Shown piece after piece: positions 34,634-43,380 of a stretch of 64,000 nucleotides of DNA. The notes below the pieces were generated by a model. The model saw only the letters and a list, made by a program, of their open reading frames with translations. It was not told where the DNA came from and ran no database searches. Made by a program: the position numbers and the translations under genes. The DNA is from Amphritea atlantica. GTDB lineage: Bacteria; Pseudomonadota; Gammaproteobacteria; Pseudomonadales; Balneatricaceae. The stretch covers positions 295,544-359,543 of the forward strand of contig NZ_FOGB01000004.1 of the NCBI RefSeq assembly GCF_900111095.1, given 5' to 3'. Every line of letters begins with the position of its first letter. The first letter of the stretch is position 1.

Positions 34634-35924
34634 AGTAGCACTGTTGGCGTTTGCCGTACTGGTTATTCTGTTGAGCCTTGGCGTTCCACTGCCGTACTGT
34701 TTTGGTGCTGGCCTTATGGTTATGGTGTTGATCGGCGAAGCGACCTTCAAAGGGATGATGTTGTGGGGCTTTAGTCAGTTGACTAACCCCGTACTGCTTG
34801 CAATTCCATTGTTTGTGTTTGCCGGCACGATTATGAGTGTCAGTGGTATTGCCGCAAGTTTATTGAAGTTTGTTAATGTCTTTGTCGGGCGTATCCGTGG
34901 TGGTTTAGGGGTTGTAGCTTCAATTAGCTGCGCCATCATCGGCGCTATTTCTGGTAGTGGTCTTACTGGTATTGCTGCGATCGGTCCTCTGCTAATCCCA
35001 GAGATGGAACGTAAGGGCTATCCCCGCGCTTATGCGACTGCACTGATTGCTAACTCTTCGATACTGGGTCTGTTGATTCCGCCGAGCGTCACCATGATCG
35101 TTTATGGCTGGGTAACCGAAACATCTATTCTGGCCAGCTTTCTGGCGACATTGGGGCCTGGCCTGCTGATCATGCTCAATTTTGCCATCGTCAACCTGAT
35201 TATGGCGCGTAAGTTTCCACTGGTGATGGACGATAAAGTCTCTTTCAGTGAGACCGTTAAGTTGGCGGGAAATAACACGGTCCATGCAATCCCTGCGCTG
35301 TTGATGCCAGTGATTATTCTGGGTGGCATCTATGGTGGCATTATGACGCCAACAGAAGCAGCAGCCGTTGCTGTTATCTATGCCCTGCCTGTAGGATTTA
35401 TGATCTACAAAGGTCTGACCTGGAAGGCATTTCTTGAAGCGGGAAAAGAATCCGCTACGGCAGTGGGTGCGATTCTGATCATGATTCTTTTCAGCCTGAT
35501 GTTGAGCCAGATGTTTGTAATGGAGGATATCCCTCAGGCACTGGTCGAATCGATCTTTGAAATCACGCAGGACAAAACAACGCTTTTGATTCTGGTAACA
35601 CTGTTTCTCTTTGCGATTGGCATGGTCGTGAACGATATCACGGCAATCATTCTGACCGCGCCGTTGCTAATGCCGCTGATGAATGCGCTAGGCGTTAGTC
35701 CAATTCAGTTTGCTGCCATTATGGGGGTGACTACTGCGATGGGTGGCGTAACTCCTCCGTATGCCAGCATCCTGTATCTGGGTGCCCGAATAGGCAATGT
35801 GAAATTTACCGAAGTGATTAAGCCCGCCATGATCCTGTTGCTATTTGGCTATCTGCCTGTGGTGGTATTGGTGCTGACTATTCCTGAACTGTCTGAATTC
35901 ATTCCGACCATGCTTGGCTACTAG
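34626..35924 (+). CDS. dctM: TRAP transporter large permease subunit (DctM-like)
   Basis: This 432-residue protein has the usual 12 or so helices of TRAP DctM (GAISGSGLTGIAAIGPLLIP, IPPSVTMIVYGWVTETSI, TPTEAAAVAVIYALPVGF). I chose ATG 34626 with AGAGGA upstream, overlapping dctQ by 8 bp; a longer in-frame start would not resemble the family. It is the sodium-coupled translocation subunit for the solute captured by the DctP-like protein downstream. Confidence 0.92.
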   Translation: MVEVALLAFAVLVILLSLGVPLPYCFGAGLMVMVLIGEATFKGMMLWGFSQLTNPVLLAIPLFVFAGTIMSVSGIAASLLKFVNVFVGRIRGGLGVVASISCAIIGAISGSGLTGIAAIGPLLIPEMERKGYPRAYATALIANSSILGLLIPPSVTMIVYGWVTETSILASFLATLGPGLLIMLNFAIVNLIMARKFPLVMDDKVSFSETVKLAGNNTVHAIPALLMPVIILGGIYGGIMTPTEAAAVAVIYALPVGFMIYKGLTWKAFLEAGKESATAVGAILIMILFSLMLSQMFVMEDIPQALVESIFEITQDKTTLLILVTLFLFAIGMVVNDITAIILTAPLLMPLMNALGVSPIQFAAIMGVTTAMGGVTPPYASILYLGARIGNVKFTEVIKPAMILLLFGYLPVVVLVLTIPELSEFIPTMLGY

Positions 35925-36002
35925 AAATGATGAACTACTCAAAAGCTGAAAATTAAGTTGAAAACATCGTCCCCAGGGACAACAACAAAAATGAGGAAAG
36001 TT

Positions 36003-37004
36003 ATGTTTACTTCACTGTCTAAAAAGCTGGTTCTGGCGGCTTCTTTATCACTGGCTACACTTGGTGTAGCTGAAGCAGCTACGTTGAAGCTGTCCCATGT
36101 TCGCCCACAGGGTACCGCAATTGATAAAGATGCGGCTCAGTTTGCTGAAGCTGTTAAAGCGGCAACCGATGGAAAATTAAAAATTAAGTTGTATCCGGCA
36201 AATGCTCTGGGTGATTACACGGTGGTTCAGGAGCGAGTTGGTCTCGGGGCTGTTGATATGGCAGTTCAACCAATTGCTTCCAGTGTGGATAAGCGCTTCC
36301 AGATCGTGTCTCTGCCTTATATGGCCCAGGACTGGGCGGACGCGCAAAAGAAATTCGGCCCCGGTTCTGTGATGCGAAACACTGTTTCTGATCTGTATAA
36401 ACAGCAGGGCATCAAAGTGTTGGCGGCGTGGCCAGTCTATTTTGGCGGTGTTGCGTTAAATAAAGATGTTGAAGGTGCAGCAGACTCCAGTGTGATTAAA
36501 TCGACGAAAGTTCGTGTACCTCCGATCAAGGTCTTTCAGCTTTTAGCGGATAATTTGGGATATATCGCTTCGCCACTGCCATTTTCTGAAGCGTTTACCG
36601 CGGTTCAGACCGGCGTTGTTGATGGCGTAATTGGTTCTGGTGCGGAAGGTTACTATGCCTCTTTCCGTGATGTGACTAAGTACTATGTGCCAATTAATAC
36701 TCATTTTGAAGTCTGGTATTTGTTGATCAACGAAGAGCGCTTCAATGATCTTAAAGCTGATCAGCAGCAGGCTGTTGCTCAGGCTGCTCTGGAGTTTGAA
36801 AACCGTCGTTGGGAAACCGCAGAAAAAGATCAGGCTGCCAACGAACAGCGTCTGGTTGATGCTGGCGCAACGATCGTTAAGGTAACACCGGAACAGTTGG
36901 CTGCGACTGCTGCAAAGGTCAAGCAGAACGTATGGCCGGAAATTATTAACGATATCGGTAAAGAGTGGGCAGACAAGATTCTGAAAGCCGCAATGGCTGA
37001 ATAA
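36003..37004 (+). CDS. dctP: TRAP transporter solute-binding protein (DctP-like)
   Basis: This 333-residue periplasmic protein has a signal peptide (MFTSLSKKLVLAASLSLATL, cleavage near AEA-A) and a DctP fold (LKLSHVRPQGTAIDKDAAQF, GAVDMAVQPIASSV, AVQTGVVDGVIGSG). GAGGAAAG lies just before ATG 36003; an in-frame ATG at 35991 is less likely. TRAP proteins of this type bind carboxylates, so an amino-acid-derived or opine-like acid fits. A hairpin with a T-run follows. Confidence 0.9.
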   Translation: MFTSLSKKLVLAASLSLATLGVAEAATLKLSHVRPQGTAIDKDAAQFAEAVKAATDGKLKIKLYPANALGDYTVVQERVGLGAVDMAVQPIASSVDKRFQIVSLPYMAQDWADAQKKFGPGSVMRNTVSDLYKQQGIKVLAAWPVYFGGVALNKDVEGAADSSVIKSTKVRVPPIKVFQLLADNLGYIASPLPFSEAFTAVQTGVVDGVIGSGAEGYYASFRDVTKYYVPINTHFEVWYLLINEERFNDLKADQQQAVAQAALEFENRRWETAEKDQAANEQRLVDAGATIVKVTPEQLAATAAKVKQNVWPEIINDIGKEWADKILKAAMAE

Positions 37005-37016
37005 AGTAGCACCTTC

Positions 37017-37043
37017 GGTCAGGTGATCGCCTGGCCGTTTTTA
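37017..37043 (+). terminator. Hairpin plus T-run between dctP and the oxidase genes
   Basis: CGGTCAGG and CCTGGCCG form an 8-bp stem (one G-T pair) with loop TGATCG, followed by TTTTT at 37039-37043. It is a good intrinsic terminator, but the oxidase operon starts 33 bp later in the same direction. It is therefore likely a partial terminator that makes dctP transcripts exceed those of the enzyme genes. Confidence 0.7.
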
Positions 37044-37075
37044 CTGATAAATCCCCTGTGTATTGGAGAAAGCAT

Positions 37076-38206
37076 ATGACGGAGAGTGTGCGGCTAAACC
37101 GTGGCAGCTCTGACGTAGCTGTTATTGGTGGTGGTCTGGTTGGGCTCTGTATTGCATTGGGTATTCAACGCCAGGGGCAGCAAGTCACTGTTTATGATGA
37201 AGGCGATATCGCTTTGCGTGCATCACGGGGCAATTTTGGTTTGGTCTGGGTGCAGGGTAAAGGGGATAACCTTCCGGCTTATACCCGAATTACACGTCTC
37301 TCGGCTAAGCTGTGGGGTGGTTTGGCAGAAGATCTGACTCAACATACCGGTATCGATATTCAGCTGCAGCAACGGGGAGGCCTGTTTGTCTGTCTGAGTG
37401 AGTCTGAATTGAACAGCAGGCAACAGATGTTGGAAAAGATGGCAGCGGAACATCCACAGGGCTACCCCTTCGACGTACTTGATCTGCAGCAGTTGCGGGA
37501 ACTGATCCCGGAGATCGGACCGGAAGTGGCAGGCGCTACCTGGGGGCCTGAAGATGGTCATGTGAATCCGCTCTATCTATTGCGGGCTCTGGTTGCCCGG
37601 TTTGAATCACTGGGTGGCAAGCTGGTTAATGCGGGACAGGTCAGCAATATTATTCCAAAAAAAAGTCAGTTTGTACTGCAGTCAGAACAGGGTGAGTTTA
37701 GTTGCAATAAAGTCGTGCTAACAGCGGGTTTAGGCAATAAGAGTCTGGGCCCGATGGTGGGTATCGACGCGCCGGTTTTTCCTAATCGTGGGCAGGTGCT
37801 GATCGCTGAAAGAGTTAAGCCTTTTTTAAATTATCCTACCGGCCATGTTCGCCAGACGGTTGAAGGGACGGTTCAGTGTGGTGATTCAAAAGAAGATGTT
37901 GGCTTCGATACCGGTACCACAACAGATGTACTGGCACAGATCGCTCACCGTGCAACAACGATGTTTCCCCTGTTGAAAGATGTGAACCTTATCCGCTCCT
38001 GGGGTGCTTTGCGCATCATGACGCCGGATGGCAATCCTGTCTATCAGCAGTCCGAACAATACCCTGGTGCATATCTTGTTACCTGTCATAGTGGTGTCAC
38101 TCTGGCGGCTGCGCATGCGGGGCCTATTGCTGACTGGATTGCAACGGGGATTGCCGATCCCGCTATCGATTTGGAGAAGTTTCATGGCAGCAGATTTCAG
38201 CTTTAA
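37076..38206 (+). CDS. FAD-dependent oxidoreductase, DAO family (opine oxidase beta-subunit / HcnC-like)
   Basis: This 376-residue enzyme has an N-terminal Rossmann motif (DVAVIGGGLVGLCIALGIQR) and the DAO-family body (GNFGLVWVQGKGDNLPAYTR, HVNPLYLLRALVARFESLGG, HSGVTLAAAHAGPIADWI). It resembles the small catalytic subunit of octopine/nopaline oxidases, HcnC and related proline dehydrogenases, which oxidise a secondary amine C-N bond to an imine. GGAGAAAG precedes ATG 37076. Its end overlaps the next gene by 23 bp. The likely reaction is oxidation of a secondary amino acid; the true substrate is unproven. Confidence 0.85.
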   Translation: MTESVRLNRGSSDVAVIGGGLVGLCIALGIQRQGQQVTVYDEGDIALRASRGNFGLVWVQGKGDNLPAYTRITRLSAKLWGGLAEDLTQHTGIDIQLQQRGGLFVCLSESELNSRQQMLEKMAAEHPQGYPFDVLDLQQLRELIPEIGPEVAGATWGPEDGHVNPLYLLRALVARFESLGGKLVNAGQVSNIIPKKSQFVLQSEQGEFSCNKVVLTAGLGNKSLGPMVGIDAPVFPNRGQVLIAERVKPFLNYPTGHVRQTVEGTVQCGDSKEDVGFDTGTTTDVLAQIAHRATTMFPLLKDVNLIRSWGALRIMTPDGNPVYQQSEQYPGAYLVTCHSGVTLAAAHAGPIADWIATGIADPAIDLEKFHGSRFQL

Positions 38207-38504
38207 CCGTTTACCCTGCCATGAAAGAGCAGAGGTAGAGATCACGGTAGAGGGACAAAAAATATTCGCTCTGGAAGGTGAGACCGTCGCCGCTGCAGTA
38301 ATGCATGCCGGCCTCAGGCCGACCCGCACAACGCCGGTTAGCGGTTCGGGTCGGGCGCCTTACTGCATGATGGGAGTCTGCTTTGATTGTCTAATGAATA
38401 TTGACGGAAAGCCTAACACACAAGCCTGTATGACCGAGGTGCGTGAAGGGATGGTCATCACTGTTCAGACAGGGGCTCGAGAAGTTAGCGGAGGCGATGT
38501 ATGA
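38184..38504 (+). CDS. Small [2Fe-2S] subunit of the three-subunit oxidase
   Basis: This 106-residue protein has a plant-type ferredoxin-like fold. A 2Fe-2S pattern is visible in GSGRAPYCMMGVCFDC, with another Cys in NTQACMTEV. It matches the HcnA / gamma-subunit role of opine oxidases, which carries electrons between the FAD subunits. ATG 38184 is preceded by GGAGAAG and overlaps the preceding gene by 23 bp; the following gene overlaps by 4 bp. It fits only this complex. Confidence 0.85.
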   Translation: MAADFSFNRLPCHERAEVEITVEGQKIFALEGETVAAAVMHAGLRPTRTTPVSGSGRAPYCMMGVCFDCLMNIDGKPNTQACMTEVREGMVITVQTGAREVSGGDV

Positions 38505-39895
38505 CGGGTTTACAGCAATTTGATCTGGTGATTATTGGCGCCGGACCTGCGGGTATGGCAGCTGCCAGGGAGGCTGGTGAAGCAGGACTCAATACTCTTA
38601 TTCTGGATGAACAGCCGCGTGCAGGCGGGCAAATTTACAGAAATATTGGTCGACCTATACTGCAGGATCGCTCGATCCTGGGACAAGACTACTATGCAGG
38701 TGAAACCTTATTAGCGGGATTGTCCCATGTGTTGGTAACTCATGTCGCCAATGCAACGGTATGGGATGTGACCACTGATAATACTCTGAGCTTCTCCGTG
38801 AAGGGTATTAGTCGTCAGGTTGGATTTAAAAAACTTCTGCTGGCAACCGGCGCGCAGGAGCGTCCGGTGCCATTTCCTGGGTGGACACTACCTGGTGTGA
38901 TGACCTGTGGCGCTGCTCAGATCTTGTTGAAATCATCGGGTCTCACGCCTACAGGGCCGTTAGTGATAGCAGGCAGCGGTCCGTTGCTGCTGTTGATTGC
39001 TTGCCAGCTAATCAGAGCCGGTGTCAGAATCGAAGCAATCGTCGATACAACCCCGACCAGTAACTATCGACGGGCATTGAAGGAGATCTTCGGTGCAATT
39101 AAAGGCTGGCGCTATCTGCTTAAAGGGGCTCGGATGCTCAACGAGATCCGCCGCAGTGGAGTCAGATATTATAAAAGCGCAACAGAGTTAACGGCTGAAT
39201 CGGGCAGTGACGGTAACCTGGTTTCGGTCAGCTTTCGCAAGGGAAGTGTTCATCACCAACTTCCATGTAAGACATTACTGGTCCATCAGGGGGTTATTCC
39301 CAATACTCAACTGGGCAGAGCGCTTGAGTTAGAACATCAGTGGGATGAGGTACAGCAATGCTGGAAACCGACATTATCTGAAAACGGTTGCAGCAGTCAT
39401 CCGGATATCTTTATTGCCGGGGACTCTGGTGGTATTGGCGGGGCCATCGTTGCAGAGATTCAGGGGCGGATTGTCGCTAAGGAGATCGCGTATCAGTTAA
39501 ATCAAGAAGGGGCCGCTGTTATCGGCATCGATCAGTTACGCAAGACGCTGGACGATCAGCTTGCGATTCGTCCTTTTCTGGATCACCTATACCGACCTCT
39601 GGATATGTTCCTCCGGCCGCAGGGAGAAATTATCGTTTGCCGCTGTGAGGAGGTGACGGCTGCAGAAATTCGAGGGCTTACTCAACACGGCTGTGTCGGC
39701 CCGAACCAGACCAAAGCATTTTGTCGTTCCGGTATGGGTCCATGTCAGGGTCGCCAGTGTGGAGCAACCGTTACAGCTTTGCTGGCAGATGAACTGGGTA
39801 AGAGCCCGGAAGAAGTTGGTTATTACCACATCCGTTTTCCCATAAAACCGGTGTCATTAGGTGAGTTAGCTGGACTTAGTCAGAGTGACGCCTAA
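38501..39895 (+). CDS. NAD(P)/FAD-dependent oxidoreductase (opine oxidase alpha-subunit / HcnB-like)
   Basis: This 464-residue subunit has a first dinucleotide motif (DLVIIGAGPAGMAAAREAGE), PRAGGQIYRN, an ATGAQERPVPFPGWTLPGVM segment, a second Rossmann region and a C-terminal BFD-like cysteine cluster: C-x-C in VCRCEEVTAAE and CRSGMGPCQGRQC (another [2Fe-2S] site). These are hallmarks of OoxA/NoxA and HcnB. It accepts electrons from the DAO subunit. It overlaps the [2Fe-2S] gene by 4 bp. It is the likely partner for a respiratory acceptor. Confidence 0.87.
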   Translation: MTGLQQFDLVIIGAGPAGMAAAREAGEAGLNTLILDEQPRAGGQIYRNIGRPILQDRSILGQDYYAGETLLAGLSHVLVTHVANATVWDVTTDNTLSFSVKGISRQVGFKKLLLATGAQERPVPFPGWTLPGVMTCGAAQILLKSSGLTPTGPLVIAGSGPLLLLIACQLIRAGVRIEAIVDTTPTSNYRRALKEIFGAIKGWRYLLKGARMLNEIRRSGVRYYKSATELTAESGSDGNLVSVSFRKGSVHHQLPCKTLLVHQGVIPNTQLGRALELEHQWDEVQQCWKPTLSENGCSSHPDIFIAGDSGGIGGAIVAEIQGRIVAKEIAYQLNQEGAAVIGIDQLRKTLDDQLAIRPFLDHLYRPLDMFLRPQGEIIVCRCEEVTAAEIRGLTQHGCVGPNQTKAFCRSGMGPCQGRQCGATVTALLADELGKSPEEVGYYHIRFPIKPVSLGELAGLSQSDA

Positions 39896-39928
39896 TACGC
39901 ATAATATTTAATAATTGAGACATAAATC

Positions 39929-40279
39929 ATGACAATTGAACGCCACGAGACAGCGGCTCGGATGAGTAAGATAGTGATTCATAATCACACCGCGTATCTC
40001 TGCGGACAGGTCGCTGAAGATCGTAGTGCAAATATTTCGCAACAGACCCGGACCATGCTGGATAAGGTATCTGATCTATTGTTTTCGGTGGGCAGTAGTC
40101 CGGAAAAGATTCTTTCAGCGACGATCTATCTTAAGGATATGGCACTGTTCTCAGAGATGAATGCGGTTTGGGATAGCTGGGTTCCTGAGGGTCATGCACC
40201 CGCCAGGGCCTGTGTTGAGGCGGCTATGGCAAGCCCTGAGTTGCTGGTGGAGATCTCAGTAATAGCGGCTACAGATTGA
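39929..40279 (+). CDS. RidA-family protein (enamine/imine deaminase-like)
   Basis: This 116-residue protein is of the YjgF/YER057c/UK114 family: [40 protein letters not shown], and [22 protein letters not shown] with the conserved Arg. RidA members hydrolyse reactive enamine/imine intermediates. Being last in the oxidase operon suggests it clears the imine made by the dehydrogenase. It is a subtype other than the archetypal RidA, as the sequence is diverged. Confidence 0.85.
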   Translation: MTIERHETAARMSKIVIHNHTAYLCGQVAEDRSANISQQTRTMLDKVSDLLFSVGSSPEKILSATIYLKDMALFSEMNAVWDSWVPEGHAPARACVEAAMASPELLVEISVIAATD

Positions 40280-40482
40280 TGAGTCAGACTATCTGTTTCC
40301 AGTACTGTTACCGGTATTAATATGACTGTTTGATCCAGGATGGAGGATCTGCAGAGCGTTACCCTTTGCAGTTTTCCTCTCTACTTCTTTAACGATTATG
40401 GAAAATCATTAAACTTCAATAGGCTAGTAGTCGATATGTGAAAGGCATGCGAATAACCGGCCTGATATTGACTCAGGTTTAA

Positions 40483-41421
40483 TTAAATTCTGAATCCCAC
40501 ATTCAGCTCCTCGAGCGTTTTGGTCAGCTCTTCAAATACCAACTGGCGTAACCACACATGGCCAGGGTCCTTCATATGCCGTTCATGCCAGATGATGGAA
40601 TAGGTAAAGCCTTTTTGTTCCATAGGAAAGGGCAACATTTGCAATTTGTACTGTTCAGCAAAACTGACCGCTAAACCGTATGGCACTGTCAGAATCAGAT
40701 CGGTTTGTGAAATCATCGCCAGGGCCGCGACAAAATGCGGCACCCTTAATGCGATACGCCGGCTCAGCCCCCGTTCTTCTAACAGGTAGTCGATAGCGCC
40801 TTTGCGAGCACCGCCCATGGTGATCAGCGCGTGGGGGTAGGTGGCATAGCTTTCCAGACTCAATCCCCGTTTTATCAGCGGGTGATCCTCTCTGACGACA
40901 CAGATAAACCGGTCAAAACCCACTCCGCGACCATGGATAGCTGCCGGAGCATCCTCGACGGCGCAGATCGATAGATCGATATCCTCATGATCCAGTTGTT
41001 GCACCAAATTTTCATGCCAGGGGACGATCTCCAGATTGACACCTGGTGCTTCAGCACGTATCCGCTTCAGAACCGGAGGCAGTAATACCTGGGTACCGTA
41101 ATCAGTTGTCGCCAGCCTGAAGTTTTGTGTTGCCGTTGCCGGATTGAAGGTGGCAGGGGAGATTAGCTGACTCAGATCCTGTAGCGATTGATGCAACTGC
41201 AGTGCCAGCGCTTCAGCGCGGGGAGTGGGTGCTAATCCTTTGGGGGTCCGGGTAAACAGGGGATCATTAAAGAGCTCTCTGAGACGTGTCAGGTTGCGAC
41301 TGATGGCCGGTTGCGTCAGGTTCAGTCTGCCTGCCGCCCGGGTGACGCTACGCTCTTCAAGTAACACCTGAAAAACCGGTAGCAGATTGAGGTCGGCCGA
41401 GGAGAGATGGCTGATATTCAT
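40483..41421 (-). CDS. LysR-family regulator (NodD/LeuO-like group)
   Basis: This 312-residue regulator has the HTH LNLLPVFQVLLEERSVTRAA...LTQPAISRNLTRLRELF (residues about 10-65) and a ligand domain (FRLATTDYGTQVLLPPVLKR, AICAVEDAPAAIHG-type segment). I chose ATG 41421; the longer in-frame start adds a 41-residue leader without similarity. It is divergent from the NADPH-dependent reductase and probably regulates it. A palindrome lies in the gap. Confidence 0.85.
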   Translation of the reverse strand: MNISHLSSADLNLLPVFQVLLEERSVTRAAGRLNLTQPAISRNLTRLRELFNDPLFTRTPKGLAPTPRAEALALQLHQSLQDLSQLISPATFNPATATQNFRLATTDYGTQVLLPPVLKRIRAEAPGVNLEIVPWHENLVQQLDHEDIDLSICAVEDAPAAIHGRGVGFDRFICVVREDHPLIKRGLSLESYATYPHALITMGGARKGAIDYLLEERGLSRRIALRVPHFVAALAMISQTDLILTVPYGLAVSFAEQYKLQMLPFPMEQKGFTYSIIWHERHMKDPGHVWLRQLVFEELTKTLEELNVGFRI

Positions 41422-41455
41422 AATATAATTTTTAATTATGTTGATTATGTATGGT

Positions 41456-41470
41456 ATGCATTGGATGCAT
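41456..41470. promoter_or_regulatory. Palindrome ATGCAT-TGG-ATGCAT in the LysR/reductase divergent promoter
   Basis: Two identical self-complementary ATGCAT hexamers with a 3-bp spacer lie 35 bp from the LysR start and about 58 bp from the reductase start. CATAAT-N10-ATTATG (41419-41440) overlaps the LysR start. Either could be its binding site. Confidence 0.35.
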
Positions 41471-41528
41471 GTTGTTTGGGAGAATAGACTACTCATCATT
41501 CTCAGACAACGAAAATTTAAGGTGTTGA

Positions 41529-42539
41529 ATGTATATTGAATCAAATCGCGAAATTCATCTGCTGAATCGCCCGCAGGGCATGCCGGTTAAGGCAGATTTT
41601 AATCTGGTGAGCAAGCCTGTTCCGGTGTTGGAAGAGGGGCAGGTGTTGATTAAAAATCTGTGGCTCTCGGTTGACCCTTATATGCGTGGCCGGATGGTTG
41701 AGCGTGCCAGTTATGTTGAGCCATTTGCCCTGAATACGGTGCTCAGTGGGGGAGCCGTGGGTGAAGTAGTTGAATCCCGTCATCCTCAATTCCCGGTGGG
41801 GAGTAAAGTTTCCAGCATGAATGGCTGGCGCGAATACTTTACCTCAGAGGGTAATGATCTGCAGTTACTACCGAAAACAGAGATTGCTGATCAGGCATTT
41901 CTCAGTGTCCTGGGCATGACCGGTATGACCGCTTATACCGGTCTGCTTAAAATTGCCGAACTTAAAGAGGGTGACCGGGTGTTTGTGTCTGCCGCATCCG
42001 GCGCTGTTGGGGCGATAGTCTGTCAGATCGCAAAACTCAAAGGCTGTTATGTTGCGGGCAGTGTTGGGTCAGATGAGAAAGCCCGTTATCTGCTTGATGA
42101 GCTGAGGGTTGATGCGGTGGTTAATTACAAAACCTCAGAGGATCTGCAAACCAGCATTGCGGAAGCCTGCCCTGAAGGGATTGATGTGTATTTTGAAAAC
42201 GTGGGTGGTGATCACCTCGAAGCTGTACTAAACCTTATGAACGATCATGGCCGTATCGCTGTGTGCGGTATGATCGGTCAATACAATGCCACATCAGCGC
42301 AGCCGGGGCCGGCTAACCTGGCGCAGATTGTTATTAAAAAGCTGAAAATACAAGGATTTATCGTCTTTGAACACTGGGATGGCTATCCGGAGTTTGTAGA
42401 ACAGATGATGCAGTGGATTGCTGCAGGAAAAATTAGCTGGAAAGAGACTGTCTTCGAGGGTATCGAGCAAACCCCTGAGGCATTTATCGGGCTGTTTAAC
42501 GGTCACAATCTGGGCAAGATGCTGGTTAAGCTTACCTGA
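41529..42539 (+). CDS. NADP-dependent oxidoreductase of the MDR superfamily (CurA/LTB4DH-like)
   Basis: This 336-residue zinc-free medium-chain dehydrogenase/reductase has a family start (RPQGMPVKADFNLVSKPV), SVDPYMRGRM, the nucleotide site SAASGAVGAIVCQIAKLKG, and FENVGGDHLEAVLNLM. Members reduce alpha,beta-unsaturated carbonyls or quinones with NADPH and protect from reactive aldehydes. The start is ATG 41529. It is divergent from a LysR gene and followed by a DJ-1/PfpI protein, suggesting an electrophile-detoxifying pair. Confidence 0.9.
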   Translation: MYIESNREIHLLNRPQGMPVKADFNLVSKPVPVLEEGQVLIKNLWLSVDPYMRGRMVERASYVEPFALNTVLSGGAVGEVVESRHPQFPVGSKVSSMNGWREYFTSEGNDLQLLPKTEIADQAFLSVLGMTGMTAYTGLLKIAELKEGDRVFVSAASGAVGAIVCQIAKLKGCYVAGSVGSDEKARYLLDELRVDAVVNYKTSEDLQTSIAEACPEGIDVYFENVGGDHLEAVLNLMNDHGRIAVCGMIGQYNATSAQPGPANLAQIVIKKLKIQGFIVFEHWDGYPEFVEQMMQWIAAGKISWKETVFEGIEQTPEAFIGLFNGHNLGKMLVKLT

Positions 42540-42640
42540 TTAACTCTATCGACCTTTTACGGCAGGATCCGGGCGTTCTGAATCAGTTATTCAGTGTGTC
42601 AGTACCTGCCAGACAATCACTGATTTGTTGGATTGAATAT

Positions 42641-43321
42641 ATGAACATCTTATTTGTACTAACGTCCCATGATGCACTGGGTGATACCGGTGAGAAAACT
42701 GGATTCTGGATTGAGGAGTTTGCTGCGCCTTATTATGTGTTGGCCGATGCCGGCGCTGACATCACCTTAGCATCGCCTGCCGGAGGGCAGCCGCCGATCG
42801 ATCCGAAAAGTGCGCTTGACGAGTTTCAGACTGATGAAACCCGTCGCTTTGATCAGGATGCAGAGTTGCAGCAAAAACTGGCTAATACTTCCAAACTGGC
42901 AGATATAACTGCCGATCAGTTTGATGCAATCTTCTATCCGGGGGGGCATGGGCCGATGTGGGATCTGACCAATGATCAGCGCTCTATTGAACTGATTGAG
43001 TCCTTTGCCCGTCAGGGTAAGTTGGTGGCAGCGGTCTGTCATGCTCCCAGCGTATTGTTGCATACCCGGGATGCAGGGGGAGAGCCACTGGTTAAAAACC
43101 GCAAAGTAACCGGTTTTAGTAACACTGAAGAAGCTGCTGTGGGTCTTACCGGAGTGGTTCCCTTTCTTCTGGAAGATGAGTTGAAAAAACGGGGTGGGGT
43201 ATACAGCCAGGGAGCTGACTGGGTGCCTTATACGGTTGAAGATGGACAGCTGATTACCGGTCAGAACCCTGCGTCATCATCGCAGGTAGCGAAGGCGCTT
43301 CTCGCCCGGCTGAGTCAGTAG
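42641..43321 (+). CDS. DJ-1/PfpI family protein (Hsp31-like glyoxalase III / deglycase-like)
   Basis: This 226-residue protein has the class-I amidotransferase-like fold: MNILFVLTSHDALGDTGEKT, FWIEEFAAPYY, FDAIFYPGGHGPMWDL and nucleophile Cys in LVAAVCHAPSVLL. The Cys plus following His and the Glu in the E-F-A-A-P segment fit the Hsp31/HchA-like glyoxalase III branch, which handles methylglyoxal. ATG 42641 was chosen. It follows the MDR reductase by 101 bp, consistent with a shared role in reactive carbonyl detoxification. Confidence 0.87.
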   Translation: MNILFVLTSHDALGDTGEKTGFWIEEFAAPYYVLADAGADITLASPAGGQPPIDPKSALDEFQTDETRRFDQDAELQQKLANTSKLADITADQFDAIFYPGGHGPMWDLTNDQRSIELIESFARQGKLVAAVCHAPSVLLHTRDAGGEPLVKNRKVTGFSNTEEAAVGLTGVVPFLLEDELKKRGGVYSQGADWVPYTVEDGQLITGQNPASSSQVAKALLARLSQ

Positions 43322-43338
43322 GTCAGTTCCGCAGGCAT

Positions 43339-43373
43339 AAAAAACGGGAGCAAAAGCTCCCGTTTTTGTTTTA
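43339..43373. terminator. Bidirectional intrinsic terminator between DJ-1 gene and potC-like gene
   Basis: AAAAACGGGAGC and GCTCCCGTTTTT form a perfect stem with loop AAAA, with A-run and T-run on the two sides. It can serve both the plus-strand DJ-1 gene and the minus-strand ABC operon. Confidence 0.9.
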
Positions 43374-43380
43374 CAGCTTT

